64,000 nucleotides of DNA from Choristoneura fumiferana (GCF_025370935.1 NC_133474.1:21655511-21719510); one strand, 5' to 3'. Positions 12,401 to 22,659 are shown, counted from the stretch's first letter. Program-made: numbers and translations. Notes: generated from the letters alone by a model not told the origin.

Positions 12401-12872
12401 TTAAGAAATAAAGATAACTATCGCTTATAACTTGGAAACTTAGATGAATGATTGGTCTCGCGCGCTCGCTCGAGATCAATCATTCATCTAAGCTTGGAAA
12501 ATTAAGCTTTTTGTTTCGATTTGGCATTTGGAGCTTATATTGTGAGACCACAATTATGATAAGATAAATATCTCACGCCATAAATGGATAGTTTTTTTAA
12601 ATTTTCACAACTTTAAACCTCCGTATCCCAAAACAGCAAAATACGACTTAGCGACTTTTCGCTCTACGGGGACGATATACGCTTTAAACACTGCATTTTT
12701 TACGCAGGCCTTATACGGCGGCGCGCTTTACGGAAGCGCGCTATACAGCAGCGCCCTCTCCCCCTGCGGCTGTCCCCCCCGCCGCAGCCCCTCGCCCCCC
12801 GCCGACGTGAAGCGACCAGTCGCCTACGTCCTGATGAAGTCCGACGAGGAACCGCCTCAGCACGTCATATGA
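9256..12872 (+). CDS. Sox21b: SoxB2 (Sox21-like) transcription factor, 3' part of gene, three visible exons
   Basis: Spliced coding region with exons 9256-9442, 10330-10443 and 12708-12872. Junction phases agree (first exon starts with one base of a split codon; the other junctions are phase 0) and the last exon ends in TGA. The product is the end of an HMG box followed by a proline-rich tail and a C-terminal block ending HVI. SoxB2 proteins are HMG-box DNA-binding regulators of neural and epithelial development that act in the nucleus, often as repressors. The tail KYRPRRKPK with lysine-proline-lysine fits Sox21/Sox14 rather than SoxB1, which usually has RRKTK. The N-terminal HMG exon is not in the window. 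Sox21a or Dichaete are the alternatives; SoxB2 is well supported, the exact paralogue (b) is inferred. An extra small exon between the second and third cannot be excluded. Confidence 0.85.
9454..9560 (+). pseudogene. Decayed tandem copy of the Sox21 HMG-tail exon
   Basis: Starting about 13 bases after the exon donor, the sequence repeats the exon segment at about 9309-9409 with an offset of 147 bases. It reads KAL-EK-AK-CFGISG in the same frame, then gains one base and continues the MAPVP-LL-part in a shifted frame. No HMG residues and no obvious acceptor are present. It looks like an old tandem duplication inside the exon that ended up beyond the splice donor and decayed. A rare alternative exon is less likely because of the frameshift. 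Confidence 0.7.
9591..9720 (+). mobile_element. Short copy of the tRNA-like-module retroposon family with 10-bp TSD
   Basis: The 130-bp insertion is flanked by perfect copies of TCTAAGTATC at 9581-9590 and 9721-9730. It contains the family's (A)TTCGTGTCT segment, a decayed tRNA-like part (GGACCTGGGTTCGA) and the end GTTTGTATTTTC shared with the copies at 43815, 47316 and 48941. It lies in the Sox21 intron. Confidence 0.8.
9875..10152 (+). mobile_element. Bm1-like SINE, full length
   Basis: Begins TGCAGGTGGTAGGACC and ends GACCCACTTGCTCG...CCAGTCGAAT followed by a run of A. It matches, base for base over most of its length, the reverse-strand copy at 35441-35720 and the truncated copies at 24504 and 39690. 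The 3' half with 'CCATCAGGAGACCCACTTGCTCG' type sequence is typical of Bm1/HaSE-type lepidopteran SINEs. Inserted in the Sox21 intron directly before a LINE fragment. Confidence 0.8.
10153..10315 (+). mobile_element. Degenerate RTE-like LINE C-terminal end
   Basis: Frame fragments read VLEW and then SSVGRPP, matching the intact C-terminal LINE piece at 13196-13399 on the minus strand. It ends with a GATGATGATGA tail. An internal deletion and stops show that it is dead. It lies just upstream of the second visible Sox21 exon. Confidence 0.6.
10330..10443 (+). CDS. Sox21b: Sox21 middle exon (38 codons)
   Basis: Acceptor ctaatgcag/GAT and donor CAG/gtaatg enclose exactly 38 codons in phase 0. 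The product is proline/aromatic-rich (ELSRALFPPLPYPFYPFAKL) followed by DDGKLAAELAHLQ. Vertebrate Sox14/Sox21 also have a FAFPVPY-like aromatic/proline motif after the HMG box, so this may be its counterpart; that comparison is from memory. The next exon must also start in phase 0, as the one at 12708 does. Confidence 0.88.
10470..10806 (+). mobile_element. Decayed LINE fragment with RNase H C-terminal signature
   Basis: About 27 bases after the Sox21 exon donor the frame reads NERADTWAKDAIE, the last conserved block of a retroelement RNase H (usual form NERAD-LAK). After a frame break an open stretch to 10806 continues with LGHAYSGEFLSKI-V---LC, the usual region after RNase H in I/Jockey-type LINEs. 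Stops and frame changes show it is inactive. Confidence 0.6.
11551..11648. repeat. Fold-back element in Sox21 intron
   Basis: Imperfect inverted arms of about 37-41 bp, 11551-11591 and 11612-11648 (ends GTACAGTCAA / TTGACTGTAC), with a 20-base AT-rich loop. Probably a MITE. Confidence 0.65.
12439..12492. mobile_element. 54-bp palindromic insertion with perfect 8-bp direct repeats
   Basis: Arms 12439-12460 and 12471-12492 pair over 22 bp with one mismatch (a G-U pair on the RNA). The loop is CGCGCTCGCT. CTTGGAAA directly flanks the palindrome on both sides (12431-12438 and 12493-12500), which looks like an 8-bp target-site duplication of hAT type. Sits in the last Sox21 intron. Confidence 0.7.
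12708..12872 (+). CDS. Sox21b: Sox21 terminal exon with conserved C-terminal block
   Basis: Acceptor tttacgcag/GCC; 54 codons plus TGA at 12870-12872. It starts with three Ala-Leu-Tyr repeats (ALYGG, ALYGS, ALYSS), then SPCGCPPRRSPSPP, then VKRPVAYVLMKSDEE, ending HVI. The order Cys-x-Cys, Ser-Pro, Pro-(L/V)-Ala-Tyr-(I/V)-Leu resembles the C-terminal element of vertebrate Sox14/Sox21 as I recall it, which supports the SoxB2 assignment. Very GC-rich compared with its surroundings. Confidence 0.9.
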   Translation, partial: ALYGGALYGSALYSSALSPCGCPPRRSPSPPADVKRPVAYVLMKSDEEPPQHVI

Positions 12873-13183
12873 AGGCCGGTGCCGCTCCCCGCGCGGGCCT
12901 GGCCACATTGGGAGCGACCGTCCACTTCTGTGCAGGAGCGCGATACCAGCTCCCCTGACAGTGTGTAGAATAGAACAAGTGAATGGATTAGTGCAATTGT
13001 GCCAGTGTGACGGCCCGGTGTCTACTCAAAGGGTAATCTGTGTGATATAGTAGCGGAGTGAAAGCTGAGACGGTATACGTATAGGTACTTTAGTGCAAAA
13101 AGGTCATTATTCAACAGCCTCTTTTTCGTGGTTAATTTTTTTTACGAATTGGCTATTGATTTCGATGTCATGTTTGATTCATC

Positions 13184-13400
13184 ATCAGCATCATCTCAGC
13201 CGTAGGACGTCCACTGTTGGAGATAGGCCTCCCCCATAGACCCCCAGTCGCTTCGGTTAGCAGCGGCCTGTATCCACCGTGAACCTGTGACTTTAACCAG
13301 ATCATCTATCCATCTCGTTGGTGGACGTCCTACGCTGCGCTTGCCAATCCGCGGTCTCCACTCGAGAACTTTCTGGCCCCAACTGTTGGAGTCAGTCAAA
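13184..13400 (-). pseudogene. RTE-like LINE reverse transcriptase C terminus
   Basis: 67 codons on the minus strand without a break: KVLEWRPRIGKRSVGRPPTR, then WIDDL, GSRWIQAAANR and EAYLQQWTSYG with a stop, followed by a GATGATGA tail. 5'-truncated insertion; the reverse transcriptase domain itself is absent. Confidence 0.75.
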
Positions 13401-14327
13401 GTCAGTCAAAGAAAATCAAAGTCAAAGTCAAAATACAGGCCATATCTGAACATATTATAGAAAACTTATGATATGCATGTAGATAAAGTTATGTATGCGG
13501 CTATACATAATTAGGCATTAAAACACTCGTGTGATCTTATTATGAAACTCGCCTTCGGTTCGTTTCATAAAACCACACTCGTACTTTAATGCCTCTCATT
13601 ATGCACCAGCCACATAAATAACTATTATGGCATAACGATCGCGGTCATTGTAAGAGTCACCTCCTCATATTTTGAATTTTGATTTAAGAGTTCGTTCTAC
13701 ATTCAGTATGTATTTTGGCACTTTTATTCTTGAAGGCTTGATCAAAGAAATGACTAAACTCCGGTCGTGCGTCGGGGCTGACACAAACACGCGTTCTTTT
13801 GCTATATTCGTGTTTCTAGCCAGTCCCAAAAGTGAAGGTAACGTCTTAGCTTTTGCTCCTCTTCCAAATTACTAGATGGTCCCGAAGAAACACTATGGTG
13901 GCGTACTGAATGAGTGTATATAAACTTGCTAGTTGCAAAATTACAAGAAACTATGTCAAAAAGACGACGACAGTTGAGTGTGTAAGGCTGACAATTGTAT
14001 GTAGATATTAGTGCAATTAATGTATTATAAAATATCCCGAACCTGCGACGCGACGAGCGATTTTTCAATAGAAAGCGTGGTCTGCCAGGTTACCGCTATA
14101 TACAGAGCATCTCGGCCCTGCAATGTATAGAAAAAACGCTTGCCGCTCGCCGGTCGTGACTGGCCGTGGCCGCCCCATTACGAACACTTGGGTGTTTTTA
14201 AAGTGCTTAAAGTGCAATCTTATGAACGATGTTAACGTTCGTGCAATGTAAAGTAAGTGGGTATCTTCGAATAGATAACATATCATAGTGTTAGTATTAT
14301 GTTTAAGCTAAGTGTTAGAAAAATATA

Positions 14328-14491
14328 CAGGGCCGGATTTAGGGGAGGGCATCCGGGGCTGCAGCTAAAGAGAACTAAAAATATATCCAATTATCGACGA
14401 GTGCTCCGTTTTTTTTCATGCATTTTTTTTCACCTTAGAGACTCAGCTTCTTCATTGCCCCAAGGCCACTAGATCTCTAAATCCGGCCCTG
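14328..14491. mobile_element. hAT-type MITE
   Basis: TIRs CAGGGCCGGATTTAG / CTAAATCCGGCCCTG, 164 bp. Flanks AAAATATA and CTAATATA agree at 6 of 8 positions, fitting an old 8-bp duplication. Confidence 0.75.
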
Positions 14492-14837
14492 CTAATATAC
14501 GTCAATTTGTAAAAAGACTTACAGCAATTCTAGGAGCACTGTATCGAGAAAAACTCTTCGCCGCTGCAGTAGTTATTTCACGGGAAAATAAGTCATGCCT
14601 ATAATACAAAATTAAGTAAATTATGCTCAGTTGTCAAAAATATACTGCCAGTCAAAAATAAAAATAAACATTTTATAGAGAATTCCATACAGCCGGGGAT
14701 AGTGCAAATCCTCTTATCTTACATACCACGTAACTGCACCATGTGTAGTTTAAGTGGAATGATTTTAACTCTATTTTGATTTTAACAAATAGGTTAGTTA
14801 CTAAAAACTTATACGTATTTCCAAATATCACCTAGAT

Positions 14838-14945
14838 AGTTTTTATTGGACAGGGTGCCCATAAGGCTGGCTGTGTTTCCTCGTTTTTTATGGCAATTCC
14901 AATACGTTGATCGAGGATACATGATCACTTGTAGAACGGGCACGC
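14838..14945 (+). repeat. Repeat shared with 38110-38225
   Basis: GGTGCCCATAAGGCTGGCTG, TTCCTCG and CAATACGTTGA recur on the opposite strand at 38110-38225. Confidence 0.6.
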
Positions 14946-15415
14946 TTGTTTTAAAAAAAAAAAATCTTTTTATAAATTTGACAGAGACGCAGAATTGAAA
15001 ATGCTAGTTACGTGGATTTGCACTATCTCCAATGATATGTAATGGAGTGGCCTTTTATTTTTGCAATAAATTAAAATGCAGTTGATGCTTTTGATTGGAG
15101 CAAAATCCATGTTTTTTTTTTTACTTTTTACAATGGACAATATAATCTCTAAATGCGGCAGTTAGTATTCATAACACTTCCCACAGTCTGTTATTTGTAA
15201 AACATAAGTATTGTACAATATCTAGCACGTAAGTAATTGTTACTGAAGTAATTGTTTTTACATTTCAGTTGAGAGCAAAATATGACAAAAAAATTGTTGT
15301 TTTTAAGTTTTTTTTTTCATTTTTGTATATTAAGCGTTTTATAAAAAAATATGTTATAGTTATGCCATTTTACTCCCACCGATGAATGTGAAAAATGTAA
15401 TTCTTTAAATACTTA

Positions 15416-15535
15416 GGGGCTGTTTCACCATCCATTGATTAGTGTTAACTGACGGTTAAATGTGATGCCGCCTCTCTTTGTTTTCTTCGAATAGACGGAG
15501 ACGGCATCACATTTTACCGTCAGATAACACTATTA
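15416..15535. repeat. Fold-back MITE
   Basis: Starts GGGGCTGTTTCACCATCC. Arms TAGTGTTAACTGACGGT...GTGATGCCG and reverse complement, with a short loop. The outer right end is lost. Confidence 0.7.
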
Positions 15536-15954
15536 ATATCGTTTCATGTTTATTATTATTAATTGTTGTCATTATGGTTGTTTATTATGAGTATTATAAT
15601 TTGTGTTTATGTATTACTGATAAATCTACCTACAGATAAAATACACAGCCAATTTATTAAATCGGCTCTGAACTAACTGAGACTAGAACAAAAATTAGAC
15701 AGCTGTTTGCGCTCGTACAGTTTTTTTTCTACGGAGGCATACCCACAAATACAAGCAAGTGTATATTTGATACGCGCATCACGGAATGACGAAGTTCGGT
15801 TGCAAACCTCAGCTTTATGCGCCAATTGCATCAACTCGATTCCCACATGCATCATGCGGTCACTGCAACAGAAAAACACGATAGTCGACCGCTGGGTGCA
15901 ACCCATCTAGCATTATCATGTTTGCAACTCATTTGCCTTATTTTTTTTAGCAGA

Positions 15955-16022
15955 ATAATTACTTCGCATAAAATGTACTTGGCATAAGATCACTTTGCAT
16001 AAAAGTCATTTCGCATAATTTT
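15955..16022 (+). repeat. Short degenerate tandem of a GCATAA unit
   Basis: Four units of roughly ACTT-GCATAAAA(G)T, 17-20 bases each (ACTTCGCATAAAATG, ACTTGGCATAAGATC, ACTTTGCATAAAAGTC, ATTTCGCATAATTT). Confidence 0.65.
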
Positions 16023-16764
16023 GAATTGCCAAAGGTTCCGTTTTCCCGAATATAATTTATCATCAGGTACTTAGAACCTCTTTATACTGCCGATCATACA
16101 ATTTTTAAGTATTTAGCTATTTGAAATATGGCTGCCGCGCCACAGCAGGCGGACAGAAATGTAAAGATGACTTGGCCGAAGTAGTTTGAAATAAATTCAT
16201 CGAATGCTGGTGAAGGAAGTAGTGTAATTGCTGCATTATTTCTATTAATTTTGCTCTAGTCTCATCAGAAAATAAAAAGATATCTGCTTCTGAATGTCTG
16301 ACAAGCATTTATAGCAACTCTACCTTCCCAGGTTAATTCAAATTAAGGTTATACCTTGTTACATGCACTGTACCTAATAAATAAGCAATAGTGACACAAG
16401 GTAAACCTGTAGTTGTTGTTGAATATCACGTTAGATAAAGTGTACCAAATCAATTTATATTGTAATTCAAATCAGACCTGATACTGACCTGGCAAGGTTG
16501 AGTAGAGTTGTCCGAAGTATTTATGTTAAGCTTGTTTACGTTAATTCTGTCATTATCTTCGTAATTATGTTTGTACAGGGTTTTAGTTACAGTAAGAAGT
16601 AATGCAATAAAAGAATTAAGGATTCATTCTGTTTTATTTTACAATACAATATGTCCGATTGAGTGAAGTTAGGTAAGTTAGTTGCAACAAACAAATAAAA
16701 TGCGTTAGCATTTAAAATGTCAATAACATATTATGAGAAAAATTACATTGAGAGTTGAGACTAA

Positions 16765-16885
16765 GGACCCGTTTCGCCAATCATTTATAAACTATACTCG
16801 TACCTATGCCATAGATATCTTTGATGCCGTCTCTGTTTATTCCGAATAAACAGAGACGTATCACATTTATCACATAAAATTTATC
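16765..16885. repeat. Fold-back MITE
   Basis: GGACCCGTTTCGCCAATC end; inner arms GATGCCGTCTCTGTTTATTC / GAATAAACAGAGACGTATC. Relative of 15416. Confidence 0.55.
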
Positions 16886-17364
16886 AATATTATGTGTGAG
16901 TTAGGTATGTATAGATAATTATACTATATTCGTTTCGCATAAATCAAAAATATTTTGTACTTATTAAAAGGTCTTAAATTAATAGATCGTACGTTCTAAT
17001 ACTATGGGTCTGGGTTCTACTAATAAAAAAAAGCATAAGTAAAAATTTGCACATAAAAATCAGTTGTTCACGCACAGCCTTTAATACTAAATAAACTAGT
17101 CAGTACAATGCGCTAAAAAAAGGCATGGTAGAGTCGATATTAATTCTAAATTAAGAACTCAAATTAAAATAACTTAAGGCCAAAGGCACGTAGAAATGAA
17201 CTTATTTTCTTCTAGTCTATCATTTACTTCATCTGTTTAGTTTATATCTTATTAAAACCGCTTAAAAAATATGTGAAAGTTATTGGTGGTATCAACTATC
17301 AGAAAGTTATACCGAACGAAATATATTCAACTTGTTATTCTACTAATAGTACTAAAGAGTGAGT

Positions 17365-17480
17365 ATGTTTGTTACTCCTTCACGCTGAAACGGCTGAACG
17401 GATTTGGATGAAATTTGGATGATATTCGTCCAAATTCAGCTATCAAGATAACTGGACATCTGGAAAAAAATAAAGGCTAC
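17365..17480 (-). repeat. Interspersed repeat fragment
   Basis: TTGTTACTCCTTCACGCTGA-AACGGCTGAACGGATTTGG is the reverse of 7075-7110 and related to 23740-23820 and 47860-47950. Confidence 0.55.
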
Positions 17481-18159
17481 TTTTATTGCGATATTCCCAC
17501 GGGATAAGGATAAAATCTCGAAACAACAACCGCTGAGCTTAGAGTCATGAAATTTGACATGATTGTTTTTAACGTGACGTCAATAAAAACCACGTTTTAA
17601 AGTTTAAATAGCTTACGTGAATCTGTAATAGTGTAGCGTTTAATTAGTGAAATATTTATGAAAATTGGACCACAACTCCAAAGATTAGATATAACTTTAG
17701 ATCAGACAAATTCACTTACAGTACAGCAAAATACGATAGGTACTATAAATAATACAATAACAATTACAGCAAATATAGGCAGCTAACACTGTCTTGAAAA
17801 ACGTTGGTTTGTTTGTTTTATTCAGGGTTAGGTAACATTTGAAAAAAAAAACATACTAAAATAAAGAATCAACTCTTAAACTAGATTAAAAGCGATCTCA
17901 AAATCCATTCAGCGCTAAGATTAAAACTATAATAAAGAGCGACATGTGCGCTTCGACAGCCACTTGAGAAGTCAGTGGACTTTAAAAACAGGGGTGGAGG
18001 CCACTCAATTACGGCGGATAAACACTCGGCTCGGTGCGCAGGGGCAGCTTGGATTAGTTTAGCTGAAAGTGCAAATAGATTGTTGTGTGGATCACATTAC
18101 GCTTAACTTTTGAATTATAGTCTGGATCATCTATTTTTTGTAACTTTTTTTAATGAAAC

Positions 18160-18290
18160 TTCTTGCTAAATTAAAAAAAAAACAATAGAAAAAATACAAA
18201 CAAATAAAGAAAAGAAAAATGAGGTACAAAAACAAAATACAATTCACTTGACTCAGAAAAGTTGCTGGTTTTCAGTCCTCACAATTTTGT
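18160..18290. repeat. Repeat with GCTGGTTTTCAGTCCTCAC end
   Basis: Shared with 24250-24400 (GACTCAGCAGAGCTGCTGG) and, more diverged, 44230-44360. Confidence 0.5.
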
Positions 18291-19097
18291 TGAATACGTG
18301 ACTTCCCGTAATTTGAAATAGAAAACTGACGTCAAACTCACGCATGTAGTCGTTCGCCGCATGCTGCTTGCGGCGACCGCGAACACAAACCGCATAAGAC
18401 TACGTTTAGTTTGAAACAAGTTCGGCGACCGCGTTAAGTGAAACACTCAGTGTACCTAATCGCCGCTATACAGAATTACTCACAACGTCTTCAAAATGAC
18501 ACTCATTTCGATCTGAAAATGATATATCTAACAAAAACAATTTATATGTTTACTATTATTTAATGAGACCATTAAAGTAGCTTTATTTTTTGCTTTACAG
18601 TATAAGTACAACTTACATGAAGTAAACAAACCCTGACATAACCAAAATAAAACACACTTTTTAATAAATTTTACTTACCTCATTTAATTTTAATGACCAA
18701 AAATTAATTCACAACCTTTTGTCCACCCAAATCACGGTATCACAGTAATTTTGTATTATAAATTAATACGTGATAGGTTTGATTTTTGCCACAAAGTCGC
18801 AATGAAATTTCAAAACGTCAGAGCCTCAGAGTCAACATAGTTGCGGACGATAGGTGGTGCTGGTGGTATGGTAAACTTCGGCAAACAGAACATTTTTACT
18901 AGCCATTTTTTACAGTCATCTTTGTTTCGTTTGTTTCCTAAACTGCACGATAAAAGTGCGTTCCTAATTTATTCGTATCACCAATGGTATGATTTTACAT
19001 TTGATTTAGTTAAAAGTCACCAGTCATATTATGTGAAAAATCGAAGGAAATTTAATTTATGTATTAAAATATGCTAGCAACCTGTCACTATTGTACC

Positions 19098-19213
19098 GTT
19101 TTTGTCAAACTTAAAACCTAAAATTGCTAAAAGTGGCTCCGAAGCGGTAACGTTTCGTGTGCTCTGCCTATACCCCATTTGGGCATACAGGCGTGATGAT
19201 TGTGTGTGTGTAA
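19098..19213 (+). repeat. Interspersed repeat with GT tail
   Basis: Second copy inverted at 59279-59395; see there. Confidence 0.7.
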
Positions 19214-19282
19214 AACATAAAATACGAAAAATACAGTAGGACTCTATTATACGGTATTTTTTACAACACTAAGTAGAACACC

Positions 19283-19461
19283 GTTAAGGCCATTGAGGGG
19301 AATAATAATAATAACTAGAACACTGACTTAGCAAAACATACCAATATTTATCAAAATAATTAGGTAAGCTATTATGGTAAGCTAAAAAAAGAAAGACTAT
19401 AGAGGTGACTGAGGATTTTAATACACTAATGAACACGCTGTATTTCATCGTACCAAGAAAT
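19283..19461. repeat. Tandem duplication beside the 7TM gene, copy 1
   Basis: About 180 bases matching 19621-19803, both starting GTTAAGGCC and ending near TTTCATCG(T)(A/G)CCAAGAAATG, with small indels. Period about 338 bases. Confidence 0.8.
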
Positions 19462-19620
19462 GGAATAAGTGATCGGTGGCCTGTAAAACAGGTTTTAATT
19501 GAAGGCTCACCGTGGCTCACCGGTGACCCCCATGGCTTCAATAGTTCAATATAGTTAGGCCCACCGATGTCCCCAGTGGCTTGAATGGAAATACTACATT
19601 TTTGGTATGGCCTTCAACGT

Positions 19621-19803
19621 GTTAAGGCCGCCATTGAGGGGAATAATAATAATAGGTAGAACACTGACTTAGCAAAAGATACGAATATTTATTAAAATAA
19701 TTAGGTCAGCTATTTGAATGTAAATGCAATAAACTAACTTAAAATAAAGAGGTTTTTAATATACTACTTAATGAACACGTTGTATTTCATCGTGCCAAGA
19801 AAT
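19621..19803. repeat. Tandem duplication beside the 7TM gene, copy 2 (likely 3' UTR)
   Basis: Matches copy 1 at 19283-19461. It ends about 32 bases below the 7TM stop codon and so is probably its 3' UTR; a TTTATT on the plus strand near 19684 is a minus-strand AATAAA. Copy 1 may be the tail of a lost second gene copy. Confidence 0.75.
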
Positions 19804-19834
19804 GTCCGTGTGTCGAGAACATACTGAATGAATA

Positions 19835-20677
19835 TTATACTCCACTATCTTGTATGCTTTCACTATGTTCTACATATTGTACCCATCGCTGAACATTAGC
19901 TTTGCTCAGCAAGAGAAATATACTGGTCAATATTATAGTAACAGTTTGGAAACAACAATACACCTTCGCTTTTACTTCGTGTTCAATTTGAAACGTAAAT
20001 ATTAGCACACAATTGAAAAACACAAATATAACACTTGATAACAAGAAAGTTACCGTTAATTTCAATATCTTTAGGACAACTATCTTCTTTTGGTCGCGAT
20101 TGGAATATGTATTTCTTAGTAACAAAGCATGTAAAACTTTTAAGTACAAAATAAACATTAGAAACACCTCAATCATACTGAAAATATATATGTGAACTTT
20201 CCACAGAATCTTGGGCACTAGTAACAATCCAGGCATCATCCACGCGAAAATTGTAGCTTTTATAAACTTACGCTGATTCAAGCTGGAAAACACGATGACT
20301 AATTCCATGTAAAACATGATGGTGGTCACAATTAACCAATGGTTAAACAATAAAGTAACATACATGCTCCAGTAGGAGTAATACCTAAATTTGTCTGAAA
20401 AAAAAATTAAACCCATGTTCATCCAGCCAGACAGGATAATGTTCAGGAACACGTAGTTGTGGAATAGTCTCCATTTGGGTATTAAAATCCACGAAACCAG
20501 TCCATATAGAAGGGTTCCACTCGAATGCACGAACACAGCCAGCCAAAGTCGCTTCCAGTAAATTTCGTAGTCTATAACAGCGGTTGGATTCACTGTTGCA
20601 TTTTCAAATGTTTCGTTACAAGTTATAGACATTATTGCTTCTTTGATGAATCTTTTGTCTTCTTCTGTTATAAACAA
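19835..20677 (-). CDS. Intronless seven-transmembrane protein, class B GPCR-like, 280 aa
   Basis: Single open frame from ATG at 20677 to the stop at 19835. The roughly 32-residue N terminus has two glycosylation sequons (Asn21-Glu-Thr, Asn26-Ala-Thr). Seven hydrophobic segments follow at about residues 45-66, 71-93, 103-130, 139-158, 162-183, 202-228 and 239-257, then a short tail. The second helix (HNYVFLNIILSGW) resembles class B helix 2, where a basic-Asn-x-(I/V)-x-x-Asn-(L/I) pattern is usual, and helix 4 has Trp-x-x-Pro...Trp. Class B receptors normally carry a large ectodomain, absent here. It may be a lepidopteran orphan receptor of the methuselah/secretin type or an older retrocopy. 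The gene is real by length and composition; its ligand and role are unknown. Confidence 0.75.
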   Translation of the reverse strand: MFITEEDKRFIKEAIMSITCNETFENATVNPTAVIDYEIYWKRLWLAVFVHSSGTLLYGLVSWILIPKWRLFHNYVFLNIILSGWMNMGLIFFSDKFRYYSYWSMYVTLLFNHWLIVTTIMFYMELVIVFSSLNQRKFIKATIFAWMMPGLLLVPKILWKVHIYIFSMIEVFLMFILYLKVLHALLLRNTYSNRDQKKIVVLKILKLTVTFLLSSVIFVFFNCVLIFTFQIEHEVKAKVYCCFQTVTIILTSIFLLLSKANVQRWVQYVEHSESIQDSGV

Positions 20678-20679
20678 CT

Positions 20680-22640
20680 ATTCGTCAATACCAATCACTG
20701 ATTATTTTCAATATTCATTGCTACCACTACTGTGCTACTCAGTTTCTCTACTGAGTTGTCAACTCTGTAACTAGATGTCTATTATTCTTTTAAATTATCT
20801 TGAAGTATTTACATATTTAGTACTGATACTTAATTTTTGCTACGTCTACACTCTGAGGCTAATTAACATGTAATTAATTCCTGTGGGGAAATAGAATGAG
20901 TCAAACATGAGTATTATTAAACATGAATAACAGGAAGCGTTTATCTTATTTTTAATTCTTTGAACAACTGCAGTTGCTGATTGCAACGTTGAAATATGTA
21001 TATAAATAAACATTAGAGTTGTGGCTAACGCTCAATTTTGAGGCTTAAAGACTCGAGCCCTTAAGACTTATTTTACTTACTTAAATTGGCTTATTTTATG
21101 CGTATGGATGCAAGAAACCGTCTTTGCGGCTTTTGAGTCGTTAAGCCTCCAGAGTCTTTAGGGTTCGAGTTTTTCATAACACTAATAAAGATCCATCGAA
21201 AAATTTCCTTATTTATTAATTTATACAATCCTACATAGTTATAATTGATTATTATTTTATTTCAGTATTTTTCAAATCAATTCATTATTATATTTATAAG
21301 CTGGATTCACGCTTTTTTACGCGTAGTACGCGTACAAGCGCGTGCGTGCTTACGCGCGCGTTGCGTTTTATAATATTCACAAAACTTAATATTGCGAATG
21401 TACGCGATATTACCTACTCTCACATACTTACACCTACAGTATGATGATAAATGAGGTAACATAAAAAAACTTGCACCACCTTCGTAGTAGTCTCTATATT
21501 TACTACTAATCGTGCTGATATGGCCGAATGTTTGGAAAAATTTAAAAAGCGAAAGCATACCTACTCACGACCCTACGAGCGCTTTTCCTTCTCTGAATTT
21601 TAAAGTCACGTGTTTAGTACCCTCATTGTCAACTACGTAATTTTTAAAAGAACTTATAAAATGAATATATTTTTTTTTAATGTAGGTGTAGTATATACTC
21701 GCATATATATTTTTGTTTTAATTTTAACTGTATTTGTCTTCATAATTTGAAATTCTGAGTTCATTTTGTAATTGATTTGGACATGTTATTTAGCATTGAT
21801 TTGATATTACTTTAAATATTAATTGCGGTTTTAATTTTAGATTTGGCATACCTACATAACTTATTTCAATCCATCTTATCTAAATTATTTCATTGTTAAT
21901 TTATAATTCTGGGGTTAAGTCTGCAGAAATTACACAGCTATTTTCTATTTTATTTTATGTGATCAGCTGTTCAACTTCTGCAGAATTAATCCTTTTTCAC
22001 TAGGGCCCCAGAATTTTGAATCGAACTAACTTAGTTTGCAGATTGTGTATTAAAAAAAATATATCTATGTTATCTTATAAATAAATTATTATTATTAGGT
22101 GATAAAATTTTCCCGTTTCTTCAGGCTATTTTAAGAATACATACTTCGACACAATGCGAAAAGTAAAGTTCGTCGTTTCTTTTCAACATTTAATACAAAA
22201 AAAAACAAATATTTATTGTAACAAACTTCGTAAAGTTCATCTAACATTTTAATAATGACAATAAAACCAAGGACATTTCCTAATCACACAAAAATGGAAC
22301 AATAAAAGTACTTATCGCAAAAAGTTGAAAATTATAAGGCGTCAATAAAAAAACAATAATGACAGTTTATGTATGAAATCGGTCGCTTAGCGCGATTAGC
22401 GGCGCCGCGGGGAGCGAAGGGTGGTGTGACCACGCGTTCTTAAAAAAAAGGATGTAGATATAACTTCTACTATAATATAAATAAAACGTCCATAGGTATA
22501 TACAACAACATGCATTACAATAATAAAAATAATAAAAAGGAATCACGTGTTACACAATATACATACTATACTATTAGACCACCTATTGCTTTCCTTGGCA
22601 AATCTCTATACGAGTATATACCTGTTTTTGTACTGCTTCC
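20680..22640. other. No gene recognised
   Basis: AT-rich. A CpG-rich stretch with alternating GC steps at 21315-21365 and a GC-rich patch near 22380-22440 stand out; neither encodes a recognisable protein. Confidence 0.4.
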
Positions 22641-22659
22641 TGTGTTTTGTTACTCAATA

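Noticed and set aside
21315..21365. CpG-rich alternating stretch as a promoter
   Set aside because: No gene start nearby in a suitable orientation and no core promoter element; left as unexplained.
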